A DNA stretch of 64,000 bases from Acidobacteriota bacterium (GCA_021785495.1 JAJYFB010000002.1:1-64000), one strand, 5' to 3'. Positions 36,951 through 46,750 are shown, counted from the stretch's first letter. Notes: generated from the sequence alone by a model not told the origin. Translations and numbers: made by a program.

Positions 36951-38231
36951 ATGAAGTTCAGCAAATTGAGTCAGCTCGCGTTGGTTTCAGGCATCAGCCT
37001 TCTGGCTGCCTCACTCCTGGCGGGCTGCTATCTGATCACCATCGACTACGTCTTTGTGGCCAGCTCGGCCAGCTCGACGGCCGGTAGCCAGGGACAGGTC
37101 CATGCCTATGCCGTGGATGCCGAGTCGGGAGCCATCCGCGACGTCCTGGGAACGGTCGCATCGGGTGGCGTCAATCCCGTTGCCATGACCACAACCTCGG
37201 ATTATTACAATCTGTACGTCGCCAATCAGGGCAGCAACACCGTGGTCCATTTCTCGATTCAGAACGACGGCGGCCTCACGCAGATGGACTCCATCACGCT
37301 GCCCGGGCCACCGGCGGCCCTGGCCGTGAATCAGGCGGATACCTATCTTTATGTGGTCTCCGGCAGCAACACGGCGACGCTGACCGAATACGCGCTCGCC
37401 AGTGGAACCGGGGCCATCGGCGCGCCGGTGCAGACGGTCAATCTCAGCCTGAACTGCAACGCCAGCAAGATCGCCAACTATCCCAGCGACGCGATGGTGC
37501 CGACCGGCGTCGCCGTCCTGCCCGGCAATGGCGGCGTATTCGTCACGGCCTATGACCAATCGGCCTACAACCCCAACCTGGCCGTGGCCACGCCCAGCAG
37601 CGCCAATCCCGGCTGGCTCTTCGGCATGGCTGTCGGCGCAAACGGGGCCCTTGCCCCGGCGGCCCAAAACTGCGCCAGTTCCACCGGCTTGAAGCCCTAT
37701 GATGTGTACGAGGCCGGCGTCCGGCCTTCGGCTCTGGCCATCGATCCCACCGGCCGTTTTGTCTACATCACCGACTATGCCTCGAATACCCTGATCGGCT
37801 ACAGCGTGCTTTCGACGGACTCTTTGACGCTGATGCTCAACGGGCCCTTCAAGACCGGAAACGAACCGACGGCCGTCCTTGTCGATCCCCGCGGCCTCTA
37901 CATTTACGTGACCAATTCGCTCGATAACACCGTCTCCGCCTATGCCATCACGCTGGCCACCGGCACGCCGACGAATGTTGTCAACACCAGCGGATCGGCC
38001 TCCAACAATACCGACTCCACTCCGGTGGCGATGACCGTCGAGCCCTCGCTCGGGCGCTTCCTCTTCACCGCCAATCGCCTGGGTGACTCGGTCTCCGGCT
38101 TTCTGATCAATCCGAACAATGGCGCCCTGTCCGCCTTGCAGGATACGCCCTATCCCATCGCAGGAAGCTTTCCGACGGCGGTCGTTGCCGTTCCTCACGG
38201 AAACCACGCCTCGGAGACGGTTGCACCGTAG
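36951..38231 (+). CDS. YVTN beta-propeller lipoprotein, third of three in tandem
   Basis: The 426-residue protein begins MKFSKLSQLALVSGISLLAASLLAGC, nearly the same layout as the second paralogue (MKLSRSSQLALVVAASL), with Cys26 as the lipidated residue. Blades include YNLYVANQGSNTVVHFSIQ, TYLYVVSGSNTATLTEYAL, RFVYITDYASNTLIGYSVL, LYIYVTNSLDNTVSAYAIT and RFLFTANRLGDSVSGFLIN. CTTTTACAAT at about 36879-36888 matches the same string before the first paralogue and may be a shared -10 region. A perfect terminator follows the stop by 22 bases. Function is inferred only as extracytoplasmic binding. Confidence 0.87.
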   Translation: MKFSKLSQLALVSGISLLAASLLAGCYLITIDYVFVASSASSTAGSQGQVHAYAVDAESGAIRDVLGTVASGGVNPVAMTTTSDYYNLYVANQGSNTVVHFSIQNDGGLTQMDSITLPGPPAALAVNQADTYLYVVSGSNTATLTEYALASGTGAIGAPVQTVNLSLNCNASKIANYPSDAMVPTGVAVLPGNGGVFVTAYDQSAYNPNLAVATPSSANPGWLFGMAVGANGALAPAAQNCASSTGLKPYDVYEAGVRPSALAIDPTGRFVYITDYASNTLIGYSVLSTDSLTLMLNGPFKTGNEPTAVLVDPRGLYIYVTNSLDNTVSAYAITLATGTPTNVVNTSGSASNNTDSTPVAMTVEPSLGRFLFTANRLGDSVSGFLINPNNGALSALQDTPYPIAGSFPTAVVAVPHGNHASETVAP

Positions 38232-38253
38232 CCAGGCAACCTGGTTTTACGGC

Positions 38254-38283
38254 AAAAGGCCCAGCCCTCCGGCTGGGCCTTTT
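38254..38283 (+). terminator. Intrinsic terminator after the beta-propeller trio
   Basis: AAAAGGCCCAGCC and GGCTGGGCCTTTT (38254-38266 / 38271-38283) form a perfect 13-bp stem with the loop CTCC, ending in a T-run. It closes the lipoprotein cluster before holB. Confidence 0.9.
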
Positions 38284-38354
38284 GTGCGCTTGCCCTGCGC
38301 GCGCACGGCCGTTTCCCCATCCCTGCACCGGTGCTTTCCTGCTACTCTCGTAAC

Positions 38355-39458
38355 GTGGGCTTCCATGATTTTCTCGGCAACGCGGCCACGGTCGCGCACC
38401 TGCGCGAGAGCGTGCGCGCGGACCGTTTTCCGCACTCGATGATTCTGGCCGGGCCGCGCGGCGCAGGCAAGTACACGCTGGCGCTCATGCTGGCCCAGGC
38501 CGTTAACTGCCTCAACCCGCCGGAGACCGGTGGCCTGCCGGATTTTTGCGGCATGTGCCGCAACTGCACGCGCATCGCGGCATCGGCCAACCTCGACGCG
38601 CTGGTCGCCGCCGCCGTTGAGGCACGGGAAGAACTGCGCGAAACCGACAAACGCGAGACGCGCATTCTCATCGAGACGCACCCGGACGTGCTCGTCATCC
38701 CGCCCGACCCGCCGCAGCTTCTCATCAAGCTCGGCCAGGTGCGGCAGGCCATTCACGCGGCCTACTACCGTCCGCCCTCGGAAGCCAAACGCGCGTTCAC
38801 GATCTTCACCTCGTCGGCGTTTATGAAGGAGGCGGCCAACAGCCTGCTCAAACTGCTCGAAGAGCCTCCCGACCACACAACGCTGATTCTGCTCACGGAG
38901 AATCCCCAGGAGCTGCTGCCGACCATCCGCTCGCGGGCGGTCGTCCACCGGTTGGGCGCCTTGCCCGTGGCCGAACTCGAGTCGCTCCTCGCCGTGCGCC
39001 GTCCTGAGCTCCGGCCGCAGCCGCGCGCGCTGGCCGCACGCCTGGCCGAGGGCGCCGTGGGCCGCGCGCTCACCATCGATCTGGACGCCTACATCGTCAG
39101 CCGCAAGGATGCGCTCACCCTTCTGCGCACCGCGCTGCGCGAGCCCGACTATAGTGAACTTTTCCGCGCCACGGAAACTTACCGCGCCGGGGCCGAAGGA
39201 CAGGAAAAGACCGTCCACTTGCTGCGCGCGCTCGGCAGCCTGGTGGAAGACCTGCTCCTGATTCAGGCCGGCACGCCCGGCCTGATCCGCAATCTTGATC
39301 TGGAGTCCGAACTGACGCGCCTGGCCGAGGGGCTCACCCTTGATTGGATCGACGGAGCCGCCCGCGCTCTGACGCAGGTCGAGCAGGGCATGCGCCGCAA
39401 CCTGCTGCGTTCGCTTTCGCTCGACGCCATGGCCGTGGGGCTTGGCCGCCAGGCCTGA
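38355..39458 (+). CDS. holB: DNA polymerase III subunit delta prime
   Basis: The 367-residue AAA+ clamp-loader subunit starts at GTG 38355 (GFHDFLGNAATVAHLRESV), which is where family similarity begins; an upstream in-frame GTG at 38331 adds eight residues. It has the P-loop ILAGPRGAGKYTLA (a degenerate Walker A, as usual for delta prime), a zinc-binding run DFCGMCRNCTRIA, the sensor/DEAD-box region FMKEAANSLLKLLEEPPDHTTLILLTE and the RSR motif TIRSRAVVH. It loads the beta clamp as part of the DnaX complex. A loop of about 35 residues between the zinc site and DVLVIPPDPP (EAREELRETDKRETR) is longer than in many homologues. It appears monocistronic. Confidence 0.9.
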   Translation: MGFHDFLGNAATVAHLRESVRADRFPHSMILAGPRGAGKYTLALMLAQAVNCLNPPETGGLPDFCGMCRNCTRIAASANLDALVAAAVEAREELRETDKRETRILIETHPDVLVIPPDPPQLLIKLGQVRQAIHAAYYRPPSEAKRAFTIFTSSAFMKEAANSLLKLLEEPPDHTTLILLTENPQELLPTIRSRAVVHRLGALPVAELESLLAVRRPELRPQPRALAARLAEGAVGRALTIDLDAYIVSRKDALTLLRTALREPDYSELFRATETYRAGAEGQEKTVHLLRALGSLVEDLLLIQAGTPGLIRNLDLESELTRLAEGLTLDWIDGAARALTQVEQGMRRNLLRSLSLDAMAVGLGRQA

Positions 39459-40357
39459 CGGCCACCATCGCGGCCCACAAGCCAGTTCCGTCCGCAATCC
39501 ATGCCGCACCTGGTGCGTAGGTGGTGCGCAGGAGCAGAGAAAAGGATGGATCTGCTGGCAAGTGGTAGAACCCCTCTGGAGAGTGCTGGATCGAGAAGTA
39601 AGACAATTGTCGGGATGAAGCCGTACGCTCGATGAAAACGGCCGTTTCCCCACCCGGACTCGCCTGGGAGCGTCCCGCCTTGCACGACGGGAAGGCGAGA
39701 AGCCCAGGTTGGGTAGCCCATGAAGCAACCATTTCCTATTCAATAGGATGAAGCGAGTTCGCGCGGAGGCTGCAACGCAGATGGGCCCAGCGCGGCTACG
39801 GCTGGGCACGGCCTCGGCGGTGGCCTCGGTCCATCTGCCGGCGCCTGCGATGTCTCAACCCCAGAGGCAAGACGGTGGACGAAGAGAGACTCTGCGCCGA
39901 GGGGAACTTCCTGTAGTCGGAGGGAGAAACTGAATGGGCATTCATGAGAGATTTCTATAAATTATTGTTGCTAAAAGCGTTAGATTTTTCTAATTTACCC
40001 GCCCCCCTGCCCGTTTCGCCGCCAGGCCCTGCCAACGGGCCGCGCAATCGGGACCGAATGAGGCGGGCCACTCGGCCATTTGGAGTGCTGCAACAGCCTC
40101 GTCGGGCAAAATCTGGCCATCTCCCCATCGTCTGAAGAAAAATCGTTAATTTTGATTGCGATTTTTCTTGCCAGCGCAAGCAAGAATGGGGTACCTTATT
40201 GTGGTCTGACCTGTACGCTCATTTTGGCCGTCCCCGAGATGGAGAGCCCGTCAGATGGATTCCTCGGGACGGGTCAGGTCGCCGCGCAGCGGGCACGGCG
40301 ATGTTGCATCGTTCGCAGGCCCGCGCCCAACAGTATTCATTTTGGAGGTAACAAGGA
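39459..40357. other. Roughly 900-bp gene-free region with an AT-rich island and hairpins
   Basis: No open frame here shows family character. Visible structure includes CTCGCCT and AGGCGAG (39659-39665 / 39693-39699) enclosing TCCCG...CGGGA, an unusually AT-rich island at about 39945-40005 (with TTAGATTTTTCTAA, 39980-39993), and GAAAAATCG...GCGATTTTTC (about 40137-40170). The base composition of the island differs sharply from its surroundings. The last part presumably holds the promoter of the large TonB receptor, whose ATG is preceded by GGAGG. I could not identify an RNA gene or mobile-element remnant. Confidence 0.5.
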
Positions 40358-43300
40358 ATGCAGCACACAGTCGAGAAAGCAACCGTGCGCTCCTTCGGTC
40401 CTTTGGATTCAGCGTCCCTGCTGCAACAGGGCATGGGTGCGCTGACAAGGTTCCAGGCGCGTACTTTTGGCACGATCGTTAGCCTAACCCTACTGATCTG
40501 CGGTTTGATGCTTCTGCCGCAGCACGCACGCGCGCAGGAGTTCCGCGCCACCATCAGCGGCGCCATCACCGACGCCACTGGGGCCGTTCTGCCCGGCGCA
40601 AAAGTCGAGGTGAAGGAAACATCCACCGGCACCATCAGCCGCACCGTGAGCGACAATGCCGGCCAGTACGTGGTGCCCTTTCTGCTCCCCGGTGACTACA
40701 CCATCACCGTCACTGCAAAAGGCTTCCAGACCCTCAAGCGGGCCGGAATTGCGCTGCAGGCGCAGGAGCACCCGATCCTCAATCTGGCCTTGCAGGTCGG
40801 TTCCACCAGCCAGACGGTGACCGTCACCAGCGCGGCTCCGTTGCTCGACCTGGCCAACGCCTCGGTCGGCTCGGTCATTCCCACGGCGGCCGTTGCCGAC
40901 CTGCCGTTGAACGGCCGCACGCCGGTGACCCTGCTGGAACTGGCTCCTGGCGTCGTCAGCACCGCGCCGCCCCAGCAGATTCACCCCTTCGATAACAACG
41001 CGGGCAACTCCTGGTCCATCGGCGGCACGCCGAACCAGGTCAGCGAAAGTCTGCTCGATGGTTCGCCGAACGAGACCCTGCTCGGCGCCACGGCCTTCAA
41101 CCCTTCGGAAGACACCGTCAAGGAAGTTTCGGTCCAGCCCTTCGCCACGGATGCTTCGTTCGGCCATACCATCGGCGGCGTCGTCAACCAGGTGACCAAG
41201 AGCGGCACCAACATGATCCACGGCACCGCCTACGAGTTTGGCCAGATCTCCGGCATCGACTCCAACCTGTACTTCAACGGCGCCTCCTTCAACAAGGGAA
41301 CGCAGAAGCCGCTGCCGGTCTTCCACTTCAACCAGTACGGACTCACTGCCGGCGGTCCGGTCATGATTCCCAAAGTGTATGATGGCCGCAACAAGCTCTT
41401 CTTCTTCTTCGCTTGGGAAGGTTTGAAGGATTCAAGCCCGGCCGCGACAGCGCTGACCGTGCCGACCGCAGCCGAAACCAGCGGCGACTTCTCGCAGCTT
41501 CTGGCCGCGGGCTGCCCTGCCGGCTTCGCCAGCAATACGGCGGCGCAGGGCGCAATGTGTAACCCCTACGGCTCGCATACCTCGGTCTACAATGATCCCG
41601 AACAGCTCTTCAACCCCTACAGCCCGACGGGTTATGTGGGCGGCAAGGTCGTCCGTACGCCGATCTACAACAACCAGTTGACCTCGGTCATGCCGACGCT
41701 GGATCCTGTGGGCGTCGCCCTTGCCAAGCTCTATCCGAGTGCGAACGCCACCGGAACCTCCACCGGCCAGGATAACTACAACAGCAATGCGCCCAGCGTC
41801 GACAACTTCAACAGCGAATTCGGCCGCATGGACGCCAACCTCTTCTCGAACGATCACCTCTTCGTCGACGTTCGTCACAACCTGCGCGGCCAACTGAAAG
41901 AGCAATACTTTGGCACGAACAACGACGCGGAAGGCGTCACGCTGACCCGTGAAAACTGGGGCATCGTGGCCGATAACGTCTATACCATCAACACCTCCAT
42001 GGTCCTCGATACCCGCCTGAACTGGATGAAGTTCGGCGAAGCGCATGGCTCGCCGGCCCAGGCTCTGAGCCCGGCCAGCGTGGGACTGCCCAGCGCCTTG
42101 GGCACCGAGAGCACCATGGTGCAGTTGCCCTACATCAACTTCAACGCCACCGGCAGTTGCTCCAAGTCCAGCTTCATGTGCCTGGGCAACAACGGCGCGG
42201 CGATCGATCCCAGCACCAGCTATCAGGTCTTCACCGATCTGATCAAAATTGCCGGCCGCCAGACGATCAAGGTGGGCTTTGATGGCCGTCTCTATGGGAT
42301 GAGCATCACCAACTACGGTTACTCCTCCGGCAGCTTCAAGTACGACACAAGCTGGACCAACGCAGGAACGGGCGGCACCACCAACGAGCTGGGCTACGAT
42401 CTGGCCGCCATGCTGCTCGGCGTGCCCTCTTCGGGTGAGTACGATCTGGAAGCGCGCGGCGACTACCATCAGTACTATGTGGGCGTCTTCGCGCAGGACG
42501 ACATCCGCGTCAACGACAAGCTGACCGTCAACCTTGGCCTGCGTTTCGACATCAACACGCCGTTTGAAGAGCGTGCGGGCCGCACCGTCAACGGCTTCGA
42601 TCCCACCGCGACGGTGAACTACAGCGCCAACCCGGTATGGGCCTCCACGACAGAGACCGCTCCGGATGGAACGGCCTACACCATTCCCAGCATCAACACC
42701 TTTGGCGGCCTGACCTTTCCCAATGGCAGCAATGGAGCGGTCTTCGCCACCAACAACGGATTCTTCAGCCCGCGCGCCGGTTTCTCCTACGCGCTGGACA
42801 ACAACACCGTCCTCCGCGGCGGCGCGGGCATCTTCGTGATGCCGGAGACGCTGTCCAACCTCAACTCCGCAGGCGTCACCTCCTCGAATGCTCTTAGCAA
42901 CCAGGAAGGCTTCAGCGCCAGCACCTCCTACGTCACCTCCACGCTGGGCTACGCTCCGGGCGGCGCGGGCTCGAACACCCAGGACAATCCCTTCCCGACG
43001 CTGACGCAGCCGGTGGGGAATGCGTATGGAGCCAGCACCTTCCTCGGCTCGCCGTCGGAGATCCAATTCCTGGCGCCGAACGAGTCCGATCCCTACTCCG
43101 AGCGCTGGAACATCGGCGTGCAGCGCACCCTCAGCAACAACCTGCTGGTCGAGGCGCTCTACGAGGGCAACCACGGCGTGCACCTGCCGGTGGGCGCGCA
43201 CAACATCAACGCGGTGCAGATGCAATATCTCTCCACGGCGCCCTACTTCAACTACGACCTGAACACCGAATATGGAATCAAGGTCAACAACCCGTTCTAC

Positions 43301-44185
43301 CAGACGCTGAATGTGAATGGCGTGGCGAATACCACGGGCCTGAACACCAGCCCCACCACGAACTTTGGCAGCTTTGTCGTGCCCTTCCCGCAGTACAACA
43401 CCACGACGATCAACGAAGAGAACATGACCATTGGCCAGTCCTGGTTCCATGGCGTGGTCTTCCACGTGGAAAAGCGCGCCAGCCATGGCCTGACTCTGAC
43501 CGGAAACTACAGCTTCACCAAGCTGATCGAGAAAGACAGCTTCCGCAACGATCAGGACAGCTTCCTGGAAAAACGCATCTCGCCCTACGACTATACCCAT
43601 CACGTGACGGTGGGCGGCGTCTATGAACTGCCTGTGGGCAAGGGCAAGATGTTCAGCCTCGGCGGCAATCGCTGGCTGGATGAGTTCCTTGGCGGCTACG
43701 TCATCAATGGAATCTATCAGTTCCAGAGCGGCCCGCCGATCGAATTCACCAGCGATATTCCGCTGGCGCCGACGGTTACCTCGCTGCGCCAGATCAGCAA
43801 CAATCACCGTCAGATCACCGGCCAGGCCCTCAGCGTGTCCGATTTCGTGACCAGCTCGAATCCGAAGAGCTGCACCGGCGTCTGCAACGGAACGGTGAAC
43901 ATCGGCGGCCAGTACGTCGATCACTACCGCACGCTGCCGACGACCATGTCGTGGGTGCGTTCGGACGGCTACAACAACCTCGATGCTTCGATCCTGAAGA
44001 ACTTCGATCTGCCGCGGGGCACCTACTTCCAGCTCCGCTTTGAGACCTTCAACACCCTCAACCACCCGGTCTTCGCCGCGCCGAACGTTTCCAGCGCGAC
44101 GGCCAGCAACTTCGGCGAGATCACCGCAACCGAGAAGAACAGCCTGCCCCGCCAGATCCAGATCGGCGGCCGTCTGGTCTTCTAA
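40358..44185 (+). CDS. Oar-like TonB-dependent transporter with carboxypeptidase-regulatory domain
   Basis: The 1275-residue protein has an extended N-terminus with a signal ending in HARAQ (about residue 60). A carboxypeptidase regulatory-like / CarboxypepD_reg domain follows (about 63-150: ISGAITDATGAVLPGAKVEV, GQYVVPFLLPGDYTITVTAKGF). The plug (DLPLNGRTPVTLLELAPGV, GGVVNQVTKSGTNMIHGTAYEF) and a large barrel complete it, ending in RLVF. Such receptors are greatly expanded in Acidobacteriota and are thought to import oligosaccharides or large ligands. kduI lies 166 bases downstream, beyond a terminator, so a link to uronate sugars is possible but unproven. GGAGG upstream supports the start. 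Confidence 0.93.
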   Translation: MQHTVEKATVRSFGPLDSASLLQQGMGALTRFQARTFGTIVSLTLLICGLMLLPQHARAQEFRATISGAITDATGAVLPGAKVEVKETSTGTISRTVSDNAGQYVVPFLLPGDYTITVTAKGFQTLKRAGIALQAQEHPILNLALQVGSTSQTVTVTSAAPLLDLANASVGSVIPTAAVADLPLNGRTPVTLLELAPGVVSTAPPQQIHPFDNNAGNSWSIGGTPNQVSESLLDGSPNETLLGATAFNPSEDTVKEVSVQPFATDASFGHTIGGVVNQVTKSGTNMIHGTAYEFGQISGIDSNLYFNGASFNKGTQKPLPVFHFNQYGLTAGGPVMIPKVYDGRNKLFFFFAWEGLKDSSPAATALTVPTAAETSGDFSQLLAAGCPAGFASNTAAQGAMCNPYGSHTSVYNDPEQLFNPYSPTGYVGGKVVRTPIYNNQLTSVMPTLDPVGVALAKLYPSANATGTSTGQDNYNSNAPSVDNFNSEFGRMDANLFSNDHLFVDVRHNLRGQLKEQYFGTNNDAEGVTLTRENWGIVADNVYTINTSMVLDTRLNWMKFGEAHGSPAQALSPASVGLPSALGTESTMVQLPYINFNATGSCSKSSFMCLGNNGAAIDPSTSYQVFTDLIKIAGRQTIKVGFDGRLYGMSITNYGYSSGSFKYDTSWTNAGTGGTTNELGYDLAAMLLGVPSSGEYDLEARGDYHQYYVGVFAQDDIRVNDKLTVNLGLRFDINTPFEERAGRTVNGFDPTATVNYSANPVWASTTETAPDGTAYTIPSINTFGGLTFPNGSNGAVFATNNGFFSPRAGFSYALDNNTVLRGGAGIFVMPETLSNLNSAGVTSSNALSNQEGFSASTSYVTSTLGYAPGGAGSNTQDNPFPTLTQPVGNAYGASTFLGSPSEIQFLAPNESDPYSERWNIGVQRTLSNNLLVEALYEGNHGVHLPVGAHNINAVQMQYLSTAPYFNYDLNTEYGIKVNNPFYQTLNVNGVANTTGLNTSPTTNFGSFVVPFPQYNTTTINEENMTIGQSWFHGVVFHVEKRASHGLTLTGNYSFTKLIEKDSFRNDQDSFLEKRISPYDYTHHVTVGGVYELPVGKGKMFSLGGNRWLDEFLGGYVINGIYQFQSGPPIEFTSDIPLAPTVTSLRQISNNHRQITGQALSVSDFVTSSNPKSCTGVCNGTVNIGGQYVDHYRTLPTTMSWVRSDGYNNLDASILKNFDLPRGTYFQLRFETFNTLNHPVFAAPNVSSATASNFGEITATEKNSLPRQIQIGGRLVF

Positions 44186-44205
44186 CCTGAATCACTGTAT
44201 GGCCC

Positions 44206-44251
44206 GCGGCGCGGCGTCCGGCTTCTCCGGATTCCGCGCCGCAATTTTTTT
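44206..44251 (+). terminator. Intrinsic terminator after the Oar-like receptor gene
   Basis: GCGGCGCGG and CCGCGCCGC (44206-44214 / 44234-44242) form a perfect 9-bp stem, followed by AATTTTTTT. It separates the receptor gene from kduI. Confidence 0.9.
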
Positions 44252-44351
44252 GCGCCGGAGGAGTCGCTCTGCACGCGCAGTAAAATGAACCTGTCGGCGC
44301 AAGGCAAACCGCCGGCCAGGGGCTGAAAGCCATGCACCGGGGTGACCCAAG

Positions 44352-45182
44352 ATGAAGACCGTCCAGATGGCCGATGCGGTGCGCTTTCCGCGCATGACGA
44401 CGGCGGAACTGCGCGAGAGCTTCCTGCTCGATGCGCTCTGCCAGCCCGGCCAACTCCATCTCAACGCCGTCGATCTCGATCGCGCCGTCGTGGGCTTTGC
44501 CGTCCCGCCCGATGATCCCCTTGAGCTTCCCGCCGATCCCGCTCTTCGCGCCGCATATTTCACCGAACGCCGCGAGCTGGGCGCGCTGAACATCGGCGGC
44601 GCGGGCGCAATCGAGGTCGAAGGCAGAAGCTACGATCTTCATCCGCTGGATGTGCTCTACATCGGCCGCGGCAACAAGCAGATTCGTTTTCTCTCGAACG
44701 ATCCGTCCGCGCCGGCGATTTACTATCTTCTGAGTTATCCCGCGCACGCCGTCTATCCGGTGGCGCTGGTGCGCAGGAAAGAAGCGCAGCCCACCGAACT
44801 CGGCAGCCTCGAAGACTGTAACAAGCGGACGATCTGCAAGTATATTCACCTTCAGGGGGCGCGCAGTTGCCAGCTCGTCCTGGGCGTCACGCATCTTGCG
44901 CCCGGAAGCAACTGGAACACCCTGCCGCCGCACACGCACAGCCGCCGCTCGGAGATTTACATGTACTTCAACCTGGCCGCGGATGCGCGCGTGATGCACT
45001 TCATGGGCCCGCCCGAGGAGACCCGCCACCTGGTCGTCGCCGACAAAGGCATCGCCGTTTCGCCCGGATGGTCCATTCATGCCGGCGCCGGCACACGCGC
45101 CTACAGCTTCTGCTGGGGCATGGGCGGCGAAAATCAGGACTACGCCGACATGGAGCCCGCGCCGGTCGACCGGTTGCGTTGA
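44352..45182 (+). CDS. kduI: 5-keto-4-deoxyuronate isomerase KduI
   Basis: The 276-residue cupin enzyme converts 5-keto-4-deoxyuronate (from unsaturated galacturonate) to 2,5-diketo-3-deoxygluconate in pectin and uronan breakdown. All zinc ligands known from E. coli KduI are present two positions earlier: His194, His196, Glu201 and His243 (PPHTHSRRSEIYMYF and GWSIHAG). The signature FTERRELGALNIGG and GNKQIRFLSND are conserved. KduD, KdgK and the polygalacturonate lyases are not in the window. Linkage to the TonB receptor and the more distant GH28 and CE8 enzymes supports uronate catabolism. The ATG has no strong Shine-Dalgarno. Confidence 0.95.
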   Translation: MKTVQMADAVRFPRMTTAELRESFLLDALCQPGQLHLNAVDLDRAVVGFAVPPDDPLELPADPALRAAYFTERRELGALNIGGAGAIEVEGRSYDLHPLDVLYIGRGNKQIRFLSNDPSAPAIYYLLSYPAHAVYPVALVRRKEAQPTELGSLEDCNKRTICKYIHLQGARSCQLVLGVTHLAPGSNWNTLPPHTHSRRSEIYMYFNLAADARVMHFMGPPEETRHLVVADKGIAVSPGWSIHAGAGTRAYSFCWGMGGENQDYADMEPAPVDRLR

Positions 45183-45475
45183 GACCGCCCGATTGAATCG
45201 CGCTTTCGAGAAAGGCAACGGCGGCGTCTTTTCGATGGCGTTCGCCGCCGCTTTCTCCGATCCGGATAGAAAGATCGCCTCGCACTCTCGATCCCTGCGC
45301 AATTCGCCGCGCCAGTGAGAAATTACTCATCCGCGCGCATTGCAATGGGTTCCTGTTTCGCTTCTCTTGCTTGCCTAGGCCGATCGGTTGCAGCGAAACG
45401 AAGAGGCAAGGCGATTTTTTCCGCTTTTCTCTCGACGATTTGTCTGGCTGGCCGATAGGTCACTGAGAGAACGCG

Positions 45476-46750
45476 ATGAGCACAGGGCCAATCCCGCTGG
45501 AGAGTCCCGTTGCATCGGCAGAGCCCCGGACCAGTCCGCACGCCGTGGTGCGGCGTCCGGTTCTCGATGCGCGCGGCCGCGTGCAGGCCTTTGAGCTGCT
45601 GGGCTGGCCTTCAGCAGGCGCGGACCGTGCAAAGAGCGTGGCGGCCCAGGGATTGCTCGACGCCATCGCCTGTTACCGGCTCAACCGGCCGAGCGAGCTG
45701 AAGAAGCTGACCGGGGGGGTCCATGCCTTCGTATGCTGCCCGGAGTGGAGCGCATTTGCGTCCCTGCTGGAGACGATGCCCGCCAACCTGACCTGGCTGG
45801 GAGTGCCTGCCGCCCTCGATCCCAGCGAGGAAAACCTTGGCCTTCTCAAGGCGGCGAAGGAACGAGGATTTCATCTTGTGCTGACCGTGGACGCCTGGGA
45901 TGCGGGCCTGCGGCCTATCGTGGAGCTGGCCAACGTTGTTGCCGTCGATTACGCGGCCTGCGACACGGCGCGTTTGCGCACGCTTGTGGCCGAGACGCGC
46001 AGAGAGCAGGCCGTGCGGATGGCGCGCAATGTGCAAACCCCGGAGCAGCAGCGCCTGGCGCAGGAGGCGGGCTTCGCGCTCTTCGAGGGATGTTACTTTT
46101 GCCAGCCGCCGCTGCAGAGAAACCGGCGGCCTCCGGTCAATCAGATGCTGCGCATCGAGCTGCTGAAGGTGTTGCAGCGGCAGCCGCTGGACATCGCCAG
46201 AACCACGGATCTGGTCCGGCGCGACGGGCCGCTGGCCTATCAGGTTCTGCGCCTTGCCAACTCGCCGCTGTGGGGGCTCTCCGGCGAGGTCGCGTCGATC
46301 GAGCGCGCGCTGCTGACCATCGGCGACGAGCGCTTTCGCCGCATCGCGACCACGGCCATCGCCGCCGAGTTCAACGGCGGGCAGCCGGCGGAGCTGCTCT
46401 GCATTGCGACCATCCGGGCGCGCTTTTGCGAAGAGGCTGGCCGTCAACGCGGGATGGACGGCTTCACGCAGTATCTGCTGGGTTTGTTGAGCCTTTTGCC
46501 GGCAATGCAAGGGCAATCGATGGCCGATCTGGCGGCGACGCTGCCGCTGGCCGAAGGGCTGCGCGAGGCGCTGCTCGGCGAGCCGAACGCCGAGCGGATC
46601 CTGCTCTGCTGGCTGGAGTTCTTCGAGCAGTCGCGCTGGGACCATTGCGACGCCTGGGCGCAGGAGCATGGGCTCGATCAAGCGACGCTCGCGCAGCTCT
46701 ATCTGGATTCGGTTGCGTGGTCCGAGGCAACCTTACACGCTTTCAAATGA
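45476..46750 (+). CDS. Degenerate EAL plus HDOD signalling protein (YuxH-like), copy 1
   Basis: The 424-residue protein has an EAL-like N-terminal half (about 20-215). The start AFELLGW stands where the catalytic E-x-L of c-di-GMP phosphodiesterases lies, and most metal-binding residues are absent, so catalysis is unlikely. The C-terminal half (about 220-410) is an HDOD domain (LKVLQRQPLDIARTTDLVRRDGPLAYQVLRLANSPLWG, IERALLTIGDERFRRI). It could be a scaffold or c-di-GMP reader. A second member of the family lies 2.8 kb downstream in reverse, with only the glycogen phosphorylase gene between. It is 112 bases from glgP on the same strand. Confidence 0.82.
   Translation: MSTGPIPLESPVASAEPRTSPHAVVRRPVLDARGRVQAFELLGWPSAGADRAKSVAAQGLLDAIACYRLNRPSELKKLTGGVHAFVCCPEWSAFASLLETMPANLTWLGVPAALDPSEENLGLLKAAKERGFHLVLTVDAWDAGLRPIVELANVVAVDYAACDTARLRTLVAETRREQAVRMARNVQTPEQQRLAQEAGFALFEGCYFCQPPLQRNRRPPVNQMLRIELLKVLQRQPLDIARTTDLVRRDGPLAYQVLRLANSPLWGLSGEVASIERALLTIGDERFRRIATTAIAAEFNGGQPAELLCIATIRARFCEEAGRQRGMDGFTQYLLGLLSLLPAMQGQSMADLAATLPLAEGLREALLGEPNAERILLCWLEFFEQSRWDHCDAWAQEHGLDQATLAQLYLDSVAWSEATLHAFK

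Noticed and set aside
39748-39933. Short forward open frame of 61 codons in the 900-bp gap
   Set aside because: No ribosome-binding site or family character; composition is that of random GC-rich DNA.
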